In this document: piece after piece, positions 43,531-54,295 of the stretch
How the letters are laid out: each line of letters starts with the position of its first letter
How positions within the stretch are numbered: the first letter of the stretch is position 1
Origin: Hydrococcus rivularis NIES-593
GTDB taxonomy: Bacteria > Cyanobacteriota > Cyanobacteriia > Cyanobacteriales > Microcystaceae
Direction of reading: 5' to 3'
DNA: 64,000 bases
Assembly (NCBI RefSeq): GCF_001904635.1
Contig: NZ_MRCB01000002.1
Span: 1-64,000 of the forward strand
Notes under the pieces: model-generated
The model's database searches: none
Told to the model about the DNA's origin: nothing
Seen by the model: the letters and a program-made list of their open reading frames with translations, nothing else
Made by a program: the position numbers and the translations under genes

Positions 43531-46014
43531 ATGGCAAAACAGCTAAATCTATTAGCGACTGGTCAAATTATACCCACGGCTCTTCATGTGGAAATGGAAC
43601 GGTCATATCTCGAATATGCCATGAGCGTGATTGTGGGGCGAGCGTTACCAGACGCGCGCGATGGGTTAAAACCCGTGCATCGGCGGATTCTATACGCCAT
43701 GTACGAACTCGGACTAACCCCAGATCGACCTTACCGGAAATGTGCCCGCGTGGTTGGGGACGTGCTAGGAAAATATCACCCTCACGGAGATCAAGCGGTG
43801 TACGATGCTCTCGTGCGAATGGTGCAGGACTTTTCCAGTCGCTATCCCCTACTGGCAGGTCACGGGAACTTTGGCTCGGTGGACGACGATCCGCCAGCAG
43901 CCATGCGCTATACCGAAACCCGATTGGCTTCTATCGCTCACCAGGCAATGTTGAGCGAGATTAGCGAGGCGATCGTTGACTTTACGAGCAACTTTGATAA
44001 CTCTCAACAAGAACCAGTCGTTTTACCCGCCCAACTCCCTCTATTATTACTCAACGGTTGTGCTGGGATCGCAGTCGGGATGGCAACGAATATTCCTCCC
44101 CACAATCTAGGGGAAATTGTCGATGGGTTAATTGCGCTGATTGACAATCCTCAGCTGAGCGATGAGAAACTTTGGCAAATGATTCCCGGTCCCGACTTTC
44201 CGACTGGGGGAGAAATTGTAGACAGGGCAGGAATTATTGAAGCGTATCGCACCGGACGAGGAATTATCCCAATTCGAGGCGTAGCCAAGGTAGAAACCGT
44301 CTACATCGGCAAACGGAGATACAGGGAAGGAAAAGCGATCGTCGTGACCGAATTGCCCTATCAGGTCAATAAGTCGGCTTGGATCGAAAAAGTCGCCGAA
44401 TTGGTCAATCAGGGACGTTTAGAAGGCATTTCCGACCTGCGAGACGAAAGCGATCGCTCTGGCATGCGCGTTGTCATCGAACTGAAACGGGAAACCAACC
44501 CCAATACCGTTCTCGCAGAACTTTACCAGCACACCGCCCTCCAAACTAACTTTGGGGCGATTATGCTTGCCTTGGTGAATAACCAACCCCGTCAGCTATC
44601 TTTGCGCGAGCTATTAGAGGAGTTTTTGAAGTTCCGCGAGCAAACCCTGACGCGGCAATACTCCCACGAGTTGGAACAATCTCAAAAACGCCTGCACCTG
44701 CTGGCAGGTCTGTTGGTAGCCCTCAATAACCTGGATGCAGTTGTTGAAATTCTCAGAAATGCGCCCGATGGAACAACGGCTAAATTAAGCTTGCACGAAC
44801 AACTCGACATTAGTGACGCTCAAGCGGATTCTATTTTAGCGATGCCCATGCGCCGCCTGACGGGATTGGAGCGACAAAAATTGCAAACGGAATATGACGA
44901 ATTGCAGGCGCAGATCGAGCGATTACAAATCCTTCTGGGCGATCGCAACGAACTGATGAAAGCATTAAAAAAAGAATTGCGATCGCTCAAACGTCAATTC
45001 GGCGACGAACGCCGCACTCGTATCTTAGCTCATCCGTCAGTCCTTAATCCTCAACCTACCCCAAGTAACGATCCCCGGAGACTAGAAGAGAAGAACACTC
45101 CGTCATCCCCTCTCCCACTCTTCTCCCAAACGCCCACAGAAGATGCGGTTCTAGAAATTACCCAGCAAGGATATATCTATTGGCATCCTCAATCTTTAAT
45201 CCAAAAAGGCAACGATTTGGTCATCTCGACTCAGACAATCGGGAAACAAGAACAATTACTGGTCATTACCGATAGCGGCAAAGCTTATCCGGTGGAGATA
45301 AAAGACATTCCTCCCGCACTAGGGCGAGAAAAAACTTTAATCAGTCTCTTGCCTAAAAGCGCTCAGAGGAATGCAGAAAAAACTGTCGCTCACTTTTTTC
45401 TTCCCCAACAGAAGAATATCGACTTAATTCTTCTCACCCAGAAAGGAAAGATTAAGCGATTGCCCGTTTCAGAATTAGATAACCTGGGCAATCGAGGACT
45501 GTCGCCGATTAAATTAAAAGAAGACGATCGCCTCAGATGCGTTTGTTTTGCTCGAGAAGGACAAGATTTAGCGATCGCGACGACAGGCGGGCGATTATTG
45601 CGCTTTGCGATCGATGACGAGCAAATTCCCGTTCTGGGACGTAGCGCTCAAGGAAACCAAATTCTTCGACTTCGTTTTGGAGAGAATATAGCAGGTTGCG
45701 TCGCGCTCAATGCAGACGAAAATTTATTATTGGTTTCCCAGCTAGGCTATGGCAAGCGCCTACCCATCAGTCTCTTGCGACTGGCTAAACTTGGCGATAT
45801 CGGCACTCAGGCAATGCAGTTTACCAGCAAAACGGATAATTTAGCGGGAATAGTATTGGCTAAAGAGAAGACAAAGGTAGTTTTGGTAACCAGTAAAGAT
45901 CGCGGCATTTCTTTGTCGGTAGATTCTGTTGCTGTATGGGGCAAAGATGGCATTGGCGATCGCGTTGCTAAACTTAAAGCGGATGAGGCGATCGTCTCGG
46001 TTATTGGTTGTTGA
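43531..46014 (+). CDS. parC: Type II topoisomerase A subunit, ParC/second GyrA type
   Basis: The 827-residue protein has the breakage-reunion domain ([27 protein letters not shown], catalytic Tyr in [26 protein letters not shown]) and a beta-pinwheel C-terminal domain. The GyrA box (QRRGGRG) that lets gyrase wrap DNA is not seen, so it fits the second cyanobacterial A subunit, often annotated as topoisomerase IV or gyrA2. ATG 43531 with AGGAAAG upstream is preferred over a TTG at 43498. A polar linker around residues 505-545 ([13 protein letters not shown]) joins the domains. A GyrB-type partner is not in the window. Confidence 0.85.
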   Translation: MAKQLNLLATGQIIPTALHVEMERSYLEYAMSVIVGRALPDARDGLKPVHRRILYAMYELGLTPDRPYRKCARVVGDVLGKYHPHGDQAVYDALVRMVQDFSSRYPLLAGHGNFGSVDDDPPAAMRYTETRLASIAHQAMLSEISEAIVDFTSNFDNSQQEPVVLPAQLPLLLLNGCAGIAVGMATNIPPHNLGEIVDGLIALIDNPQLSDEKLWQMIPGPDFPTGGEIVDRAGIIEAYRTGRGIIPIRGVAKVETVYIGKRRYREGKAIVVTELPYQVNKSAWIEKVAELVNQGRLEGISDLRDESDRSGMRVVIELKRETNPNTVLAELYQHTALQTNFGAIMLALVNNQPRQLSLRELLEEFLKFREQTLTRQYSHELEQSQKRLHLLAGLLVALNNLDAVVEILRNAPDGTTAKLSLHEQLDISDAQADSILAMPMRRLTGLERQKLQTEYDELQAQIERLQILLGDRNELMKALKKELRSLKRQFGDERRTRILAHPSVLNPQPTPSNDPRRLEEKNTPSSPLPLFSQTPTEDAVLEITQQGYIYWHPQSLIQKGNDLVISTQTIGKQEQLLVITDSGKAYPVEIKDIPPALGREKTLISLLPKSAQRNAEKTVAHFFLPQQKNIDLILLTQKGKIKRLPVSELDNLGNRGLSPIKLKEDDRLRCVCFAREGQDLAIATTGGRLLRFAIDDEQIPVLGRSAQGNQILRLRFGENIAGCVALNADENLLLVSQLGYGKRLPISLLRLAKLGDIGTQAMQFTSKTDNLAGIVLAKEKTKVVLVTSKDRGISLSVDSVAVWGKDGIGDRVAKLKADEAIVSVIGC

Positions 46015-46051
46015 AACGCGATCGCCAATGGCGCGATCTTCTGGCTAAATT

Positions 46052-48709
46052 TTAAGGATGGACGACTTCGGGTTCTACTACCCGCATTGGCTCTTTTTTG
46101 CTAAAAATCAAGGCATTATTGACGCAGTCAATAACAATCGTGTCCCCTTCGCCAAAAGTCGTTTCTAGAATTTTAGTAGCGATTGGATTTTCGATTTCTC
46201 GTTGAATGGCTCGTTTGAGAGGACGCGCTCCATAAACCGGATCGTAACCGGTATTGACGATATAATCTAGCGCCCTTTCCGTCAGTTCCAAGCTAATTTT
46301 TTGTTCTGCCAATAACCGCTCGATTCGCTTAATTTGAATGACGACAATTTGACGCAATTCCTCGCGTTTGAGGGTGTGGAAAATAATCAAATCGTCAACG
46401 CGGTTGAGAAATTCGGGGCGAAAATGTTTTCTGAGGGCATCCGTCACCCGCTTGTGCATTTTATCGTAGTTGGCATCGTCTCCCGCAACATTGAGAATAT
46501 GCTCGCTGCCGACGTTACTGGTCATGACGATAATGGCGTTGCGGAAGTCGACAACTCTTCCTTGAGAGTCAGTAATGCGTCCGTCGTCAAGTACTTGCAA
46601 CAAAATGTTAAAAACGTCGGGGTGAGCTTTTTCGACCTCATCTAGCAAGACGACGGAATAGGGACGGCGGCGAACCGCTTCCGATAGCTGCCCTCCCTCC
46701 TCGTAACCGATATATCCTGGAGGTGCGCCAACCAAGCGCGAGACGGCATGTTTTTCCATATATTCGGACATATCGATCCGTACCATGGCATCTTCGCTAT
46801 CGAAGAGGAATGCTGCTAGCGCCCTTGCCAGTTCGGTTTTTCCAACCCCCGTCGGTCCCATAAACAGGAACGAACCAATCGGTCGTCCGGGGTCTTTCAT
46901 GCCTGCCCTAGCGCGACGAATGGCAGCGGCGACGGCAGCTACCGCTTCCTGTTGTCCGATGACTCTTTGATGCAAATGCCCTTCGAGTTGGAGCAATTTT
47001 TGGCGTTCTGACTCTAGCAAACGATTGATCGGTATCCCCGTCCAACGGGCGACAATTTCTGCAATATCGCCTTCGGTAACTTGTTCGCGCAGTAGGGCAG
47101 TGCCTTCGGATTGAATTTCTATGAGTTTGGTTTCTTTGGCTTCCAGTTCGCGCTGCAAGACTTCTAACTTACCATACTTCAGTTGAGCAGCTTTGTTGAG
47201 ATCGTAAGCCCGTTCTGCTTGTTCGACTTGCAGGCGCAATTGTTCTTCCTCTTCCTTGAGGGCATTAATTTCTTCAAGCATTTGCTTTTCAGATTGCCAC
47301 TGGGAAGAGAGTTCCTTTTGCTTGACTTCTAATTCTTCAATTTCCTGTTGGATGCGTTCTAGACGGTCTTTGGAAGCGCGATCGACTAATAACATACCCG
47401 GACGCTTTTCCTCGCCTTCTAGGGATAATTTTTCCATTTGCAGTTGCATCAAGCGGCGATCGATCGCTTCTAGTTCTACAGGTTTAGACGTAATCTCCAT
47501 TTTTAGCGTAGCGGCAGCTTCGTCTACGAGGTCGATCGCTTTATCGGGCAAAAACCTGTCGCTGATGTAACGATGGGACAGCGTAGCCGCAGCGACTAAG
47601 GCAGAATCGGTAATTTTTACGCCGTGATGAACTTCATAGCGTTCTTTGAGTCCTCGCAGAATGGAGATTGTATCTTCAACGCTGGGTTGCTTGACATAAA
47701 CCTGTTGAAAGCGACGTTCTAGGGCAGGATCTTTCTCGATATGCTTGCGATATTCATCTAGCGTCGTCGCGCCGATACAGCGCAATTCTCCCCGCGCTAG
47801 CATGGGTTTGAGCAAGTTGCCCGCATCCATCGAACCTTCCCGCGAACCCGCGCCGACGACAGTATGAACTTCGTCGATAAATAAAATAATGCGTCCGTCA
47901 GAGTTAGTGACTTCTCTCAATACCGTTCGCAAGCGTTCTTCAAATTCTCCTCGATATTTCGCCCCCGCAATCAAACTCCCCATATCGAGGGAAATTAGTT
48001 GACGGTTTTTGAGAGATTCGGGAACGTCGCCATTGACGATGCGCTGTGCCAATCCTTCCGCGATCGCGGTTTTTCCAACGCCTGGTTCTCCAATTAGGAC
48101 GGGATTATTCTTCGATCGCCGGGATAAAACTTGAATAACGCGGCGAATCTCTTCATCTCTTCCTATTACTGGGTCTAACTTACCTGCTCTTGCTTGTTCG
48201 GTGAGATCGCGCCCGTACTTAACTAGCGCTTCGTATTTATCTTCTTGATTGGGTTCGGTGACTTTTTGCGTTCCGCGAACCGCTTTGATGTTGGCTTCTA
48301 GGTCTTGCGGATCTAGATTAAAAATACGCAAGCATCGCCGTCCGATTCGTTCGTCCTCCGCAAAACCCATCAACACGTGTTCGACAGAAATATATTTATC
48401 CTGCCAACTTTCTCTAGAAGCCTCGGCGCGATCTAACATGACATCAAGTCCTCGACCGAGGTAGAGTTGATCGACAACGCTAACTTTTGCCTGTCGGTTG
48501 GCAAAAGCTTCTAGCTGTTGCTGCAAGCGGGGGATATCGATGTTAGCACGCCCAAAAATGCGCGTAGCTAGCCCTTCTTTTTCTAAAAGCGCTAAAACAA
48601 CATGTTCTACTTCTAGGGTCTGATTTCTAAAACGGCGAGCAATATCTTGAGATTTAACGATCGCGTCCCAGGCTTGTTCGGTAAATTTATTGGGGTCGGT
48701 TGGCTGCAT
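46052..48709 (-). CDS. clpB: ATP-dependent disaggregase ClpB
   Basis: ClpB threads proteins out of aggregates together with DnaK. The 885-residue protein has the N-terminal Clp repeat domain, AAA1 with [13 protein letters not shown] and [13 protein letters not shown], a long coiled-coil middle domain (about residues 410-530; [18 protein letters not shown]) and AAA2 with [13 protein letters not shown] and the C-terminal D2-small domain. The pore loops [10 protein letters not shown] and GYIGYEEGG are present. The ending differs from E. coli ClpB by a short acidic tail. No CIRCE element is obvious upstream. Confidence 0.95.
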   Translation of the reverse strand: MQPTDPNKFTEQAWDAIVKSQDIARRFRNQTLEVEHVVLALLEKEGLATRIFGRANIDIPRLQQQLEAFANRQAKVSVVDQLYLGRGLDVMLDRAEASRESWQDKYISVEHVLMGFAEDERIGRRCLRIFNLDPQDLEANIKAVRGTQKVTEPNQEDKYEALVKYGRDLTEQARAGKLDPVIGRDEEIRRVIQVLSRRSKNNPVLIGEPGVGKTAIAEGLAQRIVNGDVPESLKNRQLISLDMGSLIAGAKYRGEFEERLRTVLREVTNSDGRIILFIDEVHTVVGAGSREGSMDAGNLLKPMLARGELRCIGATTLDEYRKHIEKDPALERRFQQVYVKQPSVEDTISILRGLKERYEVHHGVKITDSALVAAATLSHRYISDRFLPDKAIDLVDEAAATLKMEITSKPVELEAIDRRLMQLQMEKLSLEGEEKRPGMLLVDRASKDRLERIQQEIEELEVKQKELSSQWQSEKQMLEEINALKEEEEQLRLQVEQAERAYDLNKAAQLKYGKLEVLQRELEAKETKLIEIQSEGTALLREQVTEGDIAEIVARWTGIPINRLLESERQKLLQLEGHLHQRVIGQQEAVAAVAAAIRRARAGMKDPGRPIGSFLFMGPTGVGKTELARALAAFLFDSEDAMVRIDMSEYMEKHAVSRLVGAPPGYIGYEEGGQLSEAVRRRPYSVVLLDEVEKAHPDVFNILLQVLDDGRITDSQGRVVDFRNAIIVMTSNVGSEHILNVAGDDANYDKMHKRVTDALRKHFRPEFLNRVDDLIIFHTLKREELRQIVVIQIKRIERLLAEQKISLELTERALDYIVNTGYDPVYGARPLKRAIQREIENPIATKILETTFGEGDTIVIDCVNNALIFSKKEPMRVVEPEVVHP

Positions 48710-48902
48710 TATTGGCTAAAAACGAATCCCTCTGAGATCGGTGGTTTCAGTGCTTAGTATAGCAAGGAGAGCGGGAACAATGACCTTTATGGCATACGGA
48801 AGGCAAGCGATCGTCCCGTCAACTCCAATAAATCTTGCTTCTATTTTATTTTCCAAAAATAATTATTGCTAATTTAAATGCAACCCGATAGATGAAAAAC
48901 CT

Positions 48903-48992
48903 ATGGCGATCGAAATCTCTAGCTTCTGGGTTCCTTGGGCGCTACTGGGATTGATTATCCTAGCAGCGATTTTCTTTAGTCGCATCAAATAA
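48903..48992 (+). CDS. Candidate 29-residue single-helix membrane peptide
   Basis: An ATG opens a 29-codon frame reading MAIEISSFWVPWALLGL, then a hydrophobic helix, and ends FFSRIK. The shape (short N-terminus, one helix of about 20 residues, basic end) is that of small photosynthetic or NDH-1 subunits. It does not match PetG, PetL, PetN, PsbT, PsbX, PsaM or Psb30 as I know them. No strong ribosome-binding site is visible. It sits alone between clpB and the antiporter. Confidence 0.4.
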   Translation: MAIEISSFWVPWALLGLIILAAIFFSRIK

Positions 48993-49086
48993 ATAATCTC
49001 TTTCAAAGAAAGTCAGATTTTTTTGAGATGCTTGTACAGTAGATAAAGCAATCTCTGGCGAACCCATAGTCGATACAACTATTTGG

Positions 49087-50508
49087 ATGAACTTACTACC
49101 TTCAACCTTGTCTTTTTCTTCTGTGCGGACTCATCTGCCCATCCTAGCAGCAGCGACAGATGCAGGAACAGCAGATGATGCCCTAGTTCTCGCTGGCGTG
49201 TTACTCAGTTTAGCGGTCATCTACTTTACAAGCAAACTGGGGGGCGAAATTTGCTTGCGCCTAAACTTACCCCCCGTTTTAGGAGAATTGATAGGCGGCG
49301 TAGCGATTGGAGTTTCTGCCTTGAAGTTACTGGTGTTTCCCGAAGGCAGTGCCGATGCTGGCGACTCGCTATTGATGCAGTTTTTGCAAGCGACCTCTGC
49401 TCTAACTCCCGAAGGATCCCAGTCCGTTTTTGCCGTGCAAAGCGAGGTAATTTCTCTGTTATCGGAACTTGGGGTAGTCATCCTCTTATTTGAGATTGGT
49501 TTGGAATCCGACCTCAAAGAGTTAATTCGCGTTGGTCCCCAAGCTGCATTGGTAGCAGTCGTTGGCGTCGTGACTCCCTTTGCCTTGGGAACAGCAGGAT
49601 TAGTTTATCTATTCCACGTTCCCGTTATTCCCTCTGTCTTTGCTGGGGCAGCCCTCACGGCAACGAGTATCGGCATTACCGCTAAAGTCCTCTCGGAAAT
49701 CGATCGCCTCAATTCAACCGAAGGTCAAATTATTATCGGTGCGGCGGTTCTCGACGACGTTTTAGGCATTATCGTACTTGCCGTGGTTGCCAGTTTGGTA
49801 AAAACGGGTGAAATCGAAATCAGCAACGTCATTTACTTGATTATCAGTGCCGGAGTTTTTCTCATCGGTGCTATTTTGCTGGGGCGTTTTTTGATTCCCT
49901 TTTTTATCCGACTGGTCGATACCATGAAAACTCGCGGTCAGTTGTTGCTGGCTTCGCTTGTCTTTGCCTATATTCTGTCTTACACCGCTCAAGTCATTCA
50001 ACTAGAAGCGATTTTAGGAGCTTTTGCAGCTGGTTTGGTTCTTGCCGAAACAGAAAAGCGAGAAGAACTCGCCGAACAAATTATTCCAGTGGCAGACATT
50101 CTCGTCCCCATTTTCTTCGTTTGCGTGGGGGCAAAAACCGACCTCAGCGTTCTCAATCCGACCGTTCCCAGCAATCGCGAGGGCTTAATCCTTGCTGTAT
50201 TTTTGATGGTTGTGGCGATTATCGGCAAAGTGGTGACTGGCTGGTCGGTATTCGGTCAACCCGGAATAAATCGCTTGGCGATTGGCATCGGCATGATTCC
50301 CAGAGGCGAAGTTGGCTTGGTGTTCCTCGGTGTCGGTTCGGCTAGCGGCGCTCTCTCCAAACCGACAGAAGCAGCCATTATTATGATGGTCATCTTGACG
50401 ACTTTTCTCGCGCCGCCTTTGTTACGGATAGTATTTGGCACCGCAGAAACAGTCCCAACCGTTGAGGAAGCAGCGACAGAAGCTGTAGAAGCAACTCGAA
50501 AACAATAA
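49087..50508 (+). CDS. Cation/proton antiporter, CPA2 (Kef/NapA-like)
   Basis: The 473-residue membrane protein has about 12 to 13 helices. The core shows LPPVLGELIGGVAIG, EIGLESDLKEL, TATSIGITAKVL, GAAVLDDVLGIIVLAVV (the Asp-Asp ion-binding pair) and the RGEVGLVFLGVGSASG segment near the end. It should exchange Na+ or K+ for protons across the plasma or thylakoid membrane. The first 30 residues form a weak signal-like helix; the C-terminus ends in a short acidic stretch without a TrkA-N domain. Confidence 0.9.
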   Translation: MNLLPSTLSFSSVRTHLPILAAATDAGTADDALVLAGVLLSLAVIYFTSKLGGEICLRLNLPPVLGELIGGVAIGVSALKLLVFPEGSADAGDSLLMQFLQATSALTPEGSQSVFAVQSEVISLLSELGVVILLFEIGLESDLKELIRVGPQAALVAVVGVVTPFALGTAGLVYLFHVPVIPSVFAGAALTATSIGITAKVLSEIDRLNSTEGQIIIGAAVLDDVLGIIVLAVVASLVKTGEIEISNVIYLIISAGVFLIGAILLGRFLIPFFIRLVDTMKTRGQLLLASLVFAYILSYTAQVIQLEAILGAFAAGLVLAETEKREELAEQIIPVADILVPIFFVCVGAKTDLSVLNPTVPSNREGLILAVFLMVVAIIGKVVTGWSVFGQPGINRLAIGIGMIPRGEVGLVFLGVGSASGALSKPTEAAIIMMVILTTFLAPPLLRIVFGTAETVPTVEEAATEAVEATRKQ

Positions 50509-50677
50509 CCAAAAGAGATGAGAATTGGCGATTGGGAAAATTTTTCCCGGTCGCCAGTTCCCTTAAATTTGAAACCTAAGCATTTCTGGATACGTCCCTT
50601 CTTGTTAATGCGTTTGGGAGTTAGGACAAAGATTCAATCTAGATAGAGTCGCAGCCGTTTCAGGAGGAGTAACAATC

Positions 50678-52489
50678 GTGAAAGTTTACTGGCTACTGCC
50701 GAGTTTTATAAGCCTTTTTCTATTTGCCTCTCCAGCAGAAGCAGGCAGACTCTTATCTTGGCGATTTGAGACGAATCAAAGCCGATTAATTTTTACCACA
50801 GATAGCGGAGTCCAACCCAAAGCGCAACTGATCTCCGATCCCACTCGCGTACTTATCGACTTGCCAGGAATTATTTTAGGTCGTCCTAGCGTCAGACAAG
50901 CCTATGGCGGAACTGTCAGCAGCGTGCGAGTCGGTCAGTTTGACGAGCAAACGACTCGCTTAGTTATTGAATTGGCACCAGGATACACGCTCGACCCTCA
51001 ACAAGTCAGAATTCGAGGTTTATCCCCAACTCAGTGGACGTTAGACTTACCGACGCCTTCAAATTCCCCAGATACGATCCCTTCTCGGTCTATTAGTACT
51101 CCAGTTTTGGTAGCTTCTCGAAAACCAACTGATACTACAGATTTTCAAGTGACGCGCAACGGCTTCTTTATTCGTCTCGATCGCGACGGCGACAACAGCA
51201 AGATTAGAATTAAACGCAGCCGCGATCGCTCCTCGATTGAAATCAGTCTAGATGGCGCTACTCTACCTGCTACTTTGGCATCGCGAACCCTACCCGTTAA
51301 CAGCTACGGGGTAAAAGACATTCAGTTTTCCCAGACCTCTACCGCTCCTCCTTCCGCTAAAATTACCCTGAACGTAGACAAAGAGAGCCAGGATTGGCAA
51401 GCTATCTACAGCCGATTTGGGGGATTGGTTCTGATGCCGAGAGGCGGAGTGAGTGCTTGGGAGCGCGACCGAGTTTCTCAAATCCAGATGGAGGAAGCAA
51501 ACGATGATTCTGACTCCGATATCGCCATCATCAAGTCACTGGAACTAGATAGCGATATGAATCGTTTACTCATTCGCTCTGATGGACAAATTAACGGAAC
51601 GGCTAACTGGAATCGTCTAGAGGATCGCTATGAAATCCACATTCCCAATGCTCGACTCTCCGACTCCTTTCCGGAACTTGTGCTGGATAGAAATAGTCCG
51701 ATCTACGAGGTAACGCTTCGGCAAGAAGATGACCGAACGGTAGTCATTTTCATTAAGCCAGCGATCGGCGTTCGAGTCGGACAACTTCAACCCCTCGAAG
51801 ATGAACTGCTGGGGTTAGAATTGCGATCGCTTAAAGCTTCTAACCCTCCGCCGACAACGACTAACTCTGACTCCGAACCTATCCCCATCCCAGTTCCCCC
51901 ACCAGCAGAAACCTCTCCCTCAACTTCCCTACCCAACACGCCTCAAACGGATATTTTAGTTTTCATCGATCCGGGACATGGAGGGCAAGATCCGGGCGCG
52001 ATCGGTCTTGGCGGCTTGCGCGAGAAAGATGTTATTCTTTCTATTTCTCAAGAAGTCGCTCGCTTGTTAGAGCAGCAAGGGGTACGCGTGATGATGGCTC
52101 GAAACAGCGACTATTTCGTTAGTCTTCAAGGACGAACGGATATGGCAAATCGCGCTGGGGCTGACTTATTTGTTAGCATTCACGCCAATTCAATGGGCGA
52201 AGGTCGTCCCGATGTAAGCGGGTTAGAGGTCTATTACTTCGGCAATCGCACGCTAGCTGACACGATTCACAGAAGCATTCTCAGGACTGTCAACGTAAGC
52301 GATCGCGGTGTGAGGAAAGCCAGATTTTATGTGCTGAGAAAATCTAGCATGCCAGCGACGTTGGTCGAAGTTGGTTTCGTTACCGGATATCGGGATGCCG
52401 CTAATTTGAAAAACCCAACTTATCGCCGTCAAATGGCTCTTGCGATCGCTCGCGGTGTTATCGAGTATATTCAGCAAAATAAACAATAA
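50678..52489 (+). CDS. amiC: N-acetylmuramoyl-L-alanine amidase with AMIN domain
   Basis: The 603-residue exported protein has a signal peptide (residues 1-22), an AMIN-type domain region (about 25-130, with RLLSWRFETNQSRLIFTTDS) followed by a second similar region, and a Pro-rich linker at about 395-420. The Amidase_3 domain at about 425-600 has zinc ligands in FIDPGHGGQDPG, LREKDVIL and FVSIHANS, and catalytic Glu in LVEVGFV. AmiC-type enzymes cleave septal peptidoglycan and help form septal junctions in filamentous cyanobacteria. GTG start with GGAGG upstream. Confidence 0.9.
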   Translation: MKVYWLLPSFISLFLFASPAEAGRLLSWRFETNQSRLIFTTDSGVQPKAQLISDPTRVLIDLPGIILGRPSVRQAYGGTVSSVRVGQFDEQTTRLVIELAPGYTLDPQQVRIRGLSPTQWTLDLPTPSNSPDTIPSRSISTPVLVASRKPTDTTDFQVTRNGFFIRLDRDGDNSKIRIKRSRDRSSIEISLDGATLPATLASRTLPVNSYGVKDIQFSQTSTAPPSAKITLNVDKESQDWQAIYSRFGGLVLMPRGGVSAWERDRVSQIQMEEANDDSDSDIAIIKSLELDSDMNRLLIRSDGQINGTANWNRLEDRYEIHIPNARLSDSFPELVLDRNSPIYEVTLRQEDDRTVVIFIKPAIGVRVGQLQPLEDELLGLELRSLKASNPPPTTTNSDSEPIPIPVPPPAETSPSTSLPNTPQTDILVFIDPGHGGQDPGAIGLGGLREKDVILSISQEVARLLEQQGVRVMMARNSDYFVSLQGRTDMANRAGADLFVSIHANSMGEGRPDVSGLEVYYFGNRTLADTIHRSILRTVNVSDRGVRKARFYVLRKSSMPATLVEVGFVTGYRDAANLKNPTYRRQMALAIARGVIEYIQQNKQ

Positions 52490-52548
52490 TTACTTTTTGA
52501 TTGAAACCTGTCTGTCTATACTTGTTTTAACTTCCCAATGTCGCTCAA

Positions 52549-52830
52549 GTGCGCTGGCAATTTGTTTTTCCTGCTAATAATCGTTCCAAAGACCTACGTT
52601 CGGGTATAGTTCGTCGATATCATATCTACCCAGATTCGCTACAGAGGGTAGTAAAGACAGCTATTCGCCAAGCAGGAATTACCAAACACGCCAGTTGTCA
52701 TACCTTTGGCCACAGCTTTGCTACACATTTACTTGAGGATGGATATGATATCCGCACGGTACAGGAATTATTAGGACATAAAGATGTTCGCACGACGCGG
52801 TTCTAGAGCTAATATTTATCGAGTTCGAGC
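52549..52830 (+). pseudogene. intI: C-terminal fragment of an integron-type tyrosine integrase
   Basis: The frame matches the end of integron integrases: [36 protein letters not shown], then [25 protein letters not shown]. The catalytic HxxR has become HTFGH, with Arg replaced by Gly, and the segment that carries the nucleophilic Tyr is missing: after RTT the frame ends in RF and a stop. In the next frame RGSRA follows, which fits an internal deletion. No N-terminal half is present upstream, where amiC ends 60 bases away. Clearly inactive. Confidence 0.7.
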
Positions 52831-52893
52831 TGTTGGGTCGATCCCGATTGCATTCTCTAAATCGGCTCCTTGTAAGTTGGCTTCATTAACGTC
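52816..52893 (-). pseudogene. Pentapeptide-repeat remnant
   Basis: On the minus strand the frame reads DVNEANLQGADLENAIGI before a stop at 52816. The A(N/D)LxxA spacing is that of pentapeptide repeats. Upstream (to about 52925) the frame is broken by stops, with CTACAGAAC-type sequence that would fit earlier repeats. It is a short relic without a start. Confidence 0.4.
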
Positions 52894-53026
52894 TCAGTTC
52901 TGTAGATGCCTCTGGTGCCGTCGATTGAGCGATCGCCTTGGGTATCGCGATCGCCATACTTTCCCGGTGAGATAGGATTTTTAAAAAATTCGGTCTATTC
53001 ATGATTTTTTCTGCTTATTTAGGGAA

Positions 53027-53836
53027 TCAAGCCGACCAAGCTTCTCGAAAATCCGCATATAGCGTCAATCCGCCATCGATAAACAAGGTTTGTCCGGTGA
53101 TATATGTCGCTTCGGAAGAAGCCAAAAAAGCAACGGCGGTAGCCATTTCTTCAGGAGTCCCCGCACGACCCATTGGGATGTGACTTTCTACAACCGCTTT
53201 CTTTTCGGGGTCTTTTGTCCAGTCTTCGTTAATCGGTGTGATAGTCGCACCTGGCGCGATCGCATTAACCCGAATTCCTCGATTAGCATACTCTAGTGCT
53301 AGAGTTTTGGTCATGTTTTCCATGCCGCCTTTGCTGATGGAGTAGCTGACATACATCGGCCTGGGAATAATTTCGTGAACGCTAGAAATGTTGATAATTG
53401 TCCCAGGATGGTTTCGTGTCAGGAAATGTTTAATCGCTTCGCGAGCGCATAGATAAGCACCCCGAAGATTTACACCAAGAACGCGATCGAACGCTTCTGT
53501 TTTGACTTCGTGAGAGGGACATTCGATTTGAATTCCGGCATTGTTGACGAGGATATCGAGACTGCCAAATTTCTCTACCACAGTAGAGACTATCTCCACA
53601 ATGTCTTGCTCGGAAGAGAGATCGCCTTGCACTAGCAGGGATTGAACGCCGCAGTTTTCAATATTGCCGCAGGCTTTCTGCAATGCCATTTCTTCGGTAT
53701 CTTCTGCCGCTTCTGGACTTTTACGGTAGTTAATGGCGATATTGCAACCCTCTTGAGCGAGACGAATCGCGATCGCTTGCCCTATCCCCGAAGTTGCCCC
53801 TGTAATTAGAGCATTTTTGTCTTTTAATCCTTTCAT
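53027..53836 (-). CDS. SDR-family glucose-1-dehydrogenase-like oxidoreductase
   Basis: The 269-residue classical short-chain dehydrogenase has the cofactor turn TGATSGIGQAIAIRL (about residues 13-27), NNAGIQIE, the catalytic Ser in INISSVHE and YSISKGG (Tyr-x3-Lys). INYRKSPEA after the second strand suggests NADP preference. The closest resemblance is to glucose 1-dehydrogenases of the Gdh/FabG type, and it ends in an AWSA-like tail. Twelve extra residues around 55-65 distinguish it from the short forms. Neighbours give no pathway. Complete. Confidence 0.85.
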   Translation of the reverse strand: MKGLKDKNALITGATSGIGQAIAIRLAQEGCNIAINYRKSPEAAEDTEEMALQKACGNIENCGVQSLLVQGDLSSEQDIVEIVSTVVEKFGSLDILVNNAGIQIECPSHEVKTEAFDRVLGVNLRGAYLCAREAIKHFLTRNHPGTIINISSVHEIIPRPMYVSYSISKGGMENMTKTLALEYANRGIRVNAIAPGATITPINEDWTKDPEKKAVVESHIPMGRAGTPEEMATAVAFLASSEATYITGQTLFIDGGLTLYADFREAWSA

Positions 53837-53991
53837 CGTCTTTTCCCTTTCTCAACAAATACCAGAGCGATCGCGTCCCTTATCTATAGGTTTCACAATA
53901 AAAATGACCAGAAAATGACAATAGCGATCGCTTCTCTTCATCTGTAGCTAGAAAAAGTTTATCTAAACTGCGATCGCAGATCGCACCCCCA

Positions 53992-54288
53992 TTAACTCCA
54001 ATCTTGTTGCTCTTCGCTTTGGCGACGCTGATAAATTCGCTCCGTCAGATGAAGTTGGCGCGTTTTCTCAAAAAGTTGTTCTTCGGTTATTTGCCACCGT
54101 CTCAGGATTACATCCAAGTCTCGTTGAATATCCCTCGCCCCCGGAAAATTTCGGTAACGAATCCGCAGTCGGGCAAGTTCTGCCAAGTTTAAGGGATCGG
54201 GATTTCCTTGCAAAAGACGATTGACAATTTCCCGATCCTGCTTTTCTAGAGGATGTTGTTGATCTCGAGAATTTCCTGCCGAAGCCAT
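53992..54288 (-). CDS. DUF3288 family protein
   Basis: The 98-residue soluble protein matches the cyanobacterial DUF3288 pattern: QQHPLEKQDREIVNRLL, NLAELARLRIRYRNFPGARDIQ, DLDVILRRWQITEEQLFEKTR. Its role is unknown. It is complete, starts with an ATG and is flanked upstream by the intact copy of the hairpin repeat. Confidence 0.82.
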   Translation of the reverse strand: MASAGNSRDQQHPLEKQDREIVNRLLQGNPDPLNLAELARLRIRYRNFPGARDIQRDLDVILRRWQITEEQLFEKTRQLHLTERIYQRRQSEEQQDWS

Positions 54289-54295
54289 TTCAATT

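Noticed and set aside
46052-48760. CIRCE/HrcA operator upstream of clpB
   Set aside because: No TTAGCACTC-N9-GAGTGCTAA palindrome was seen in the upstream spacer.
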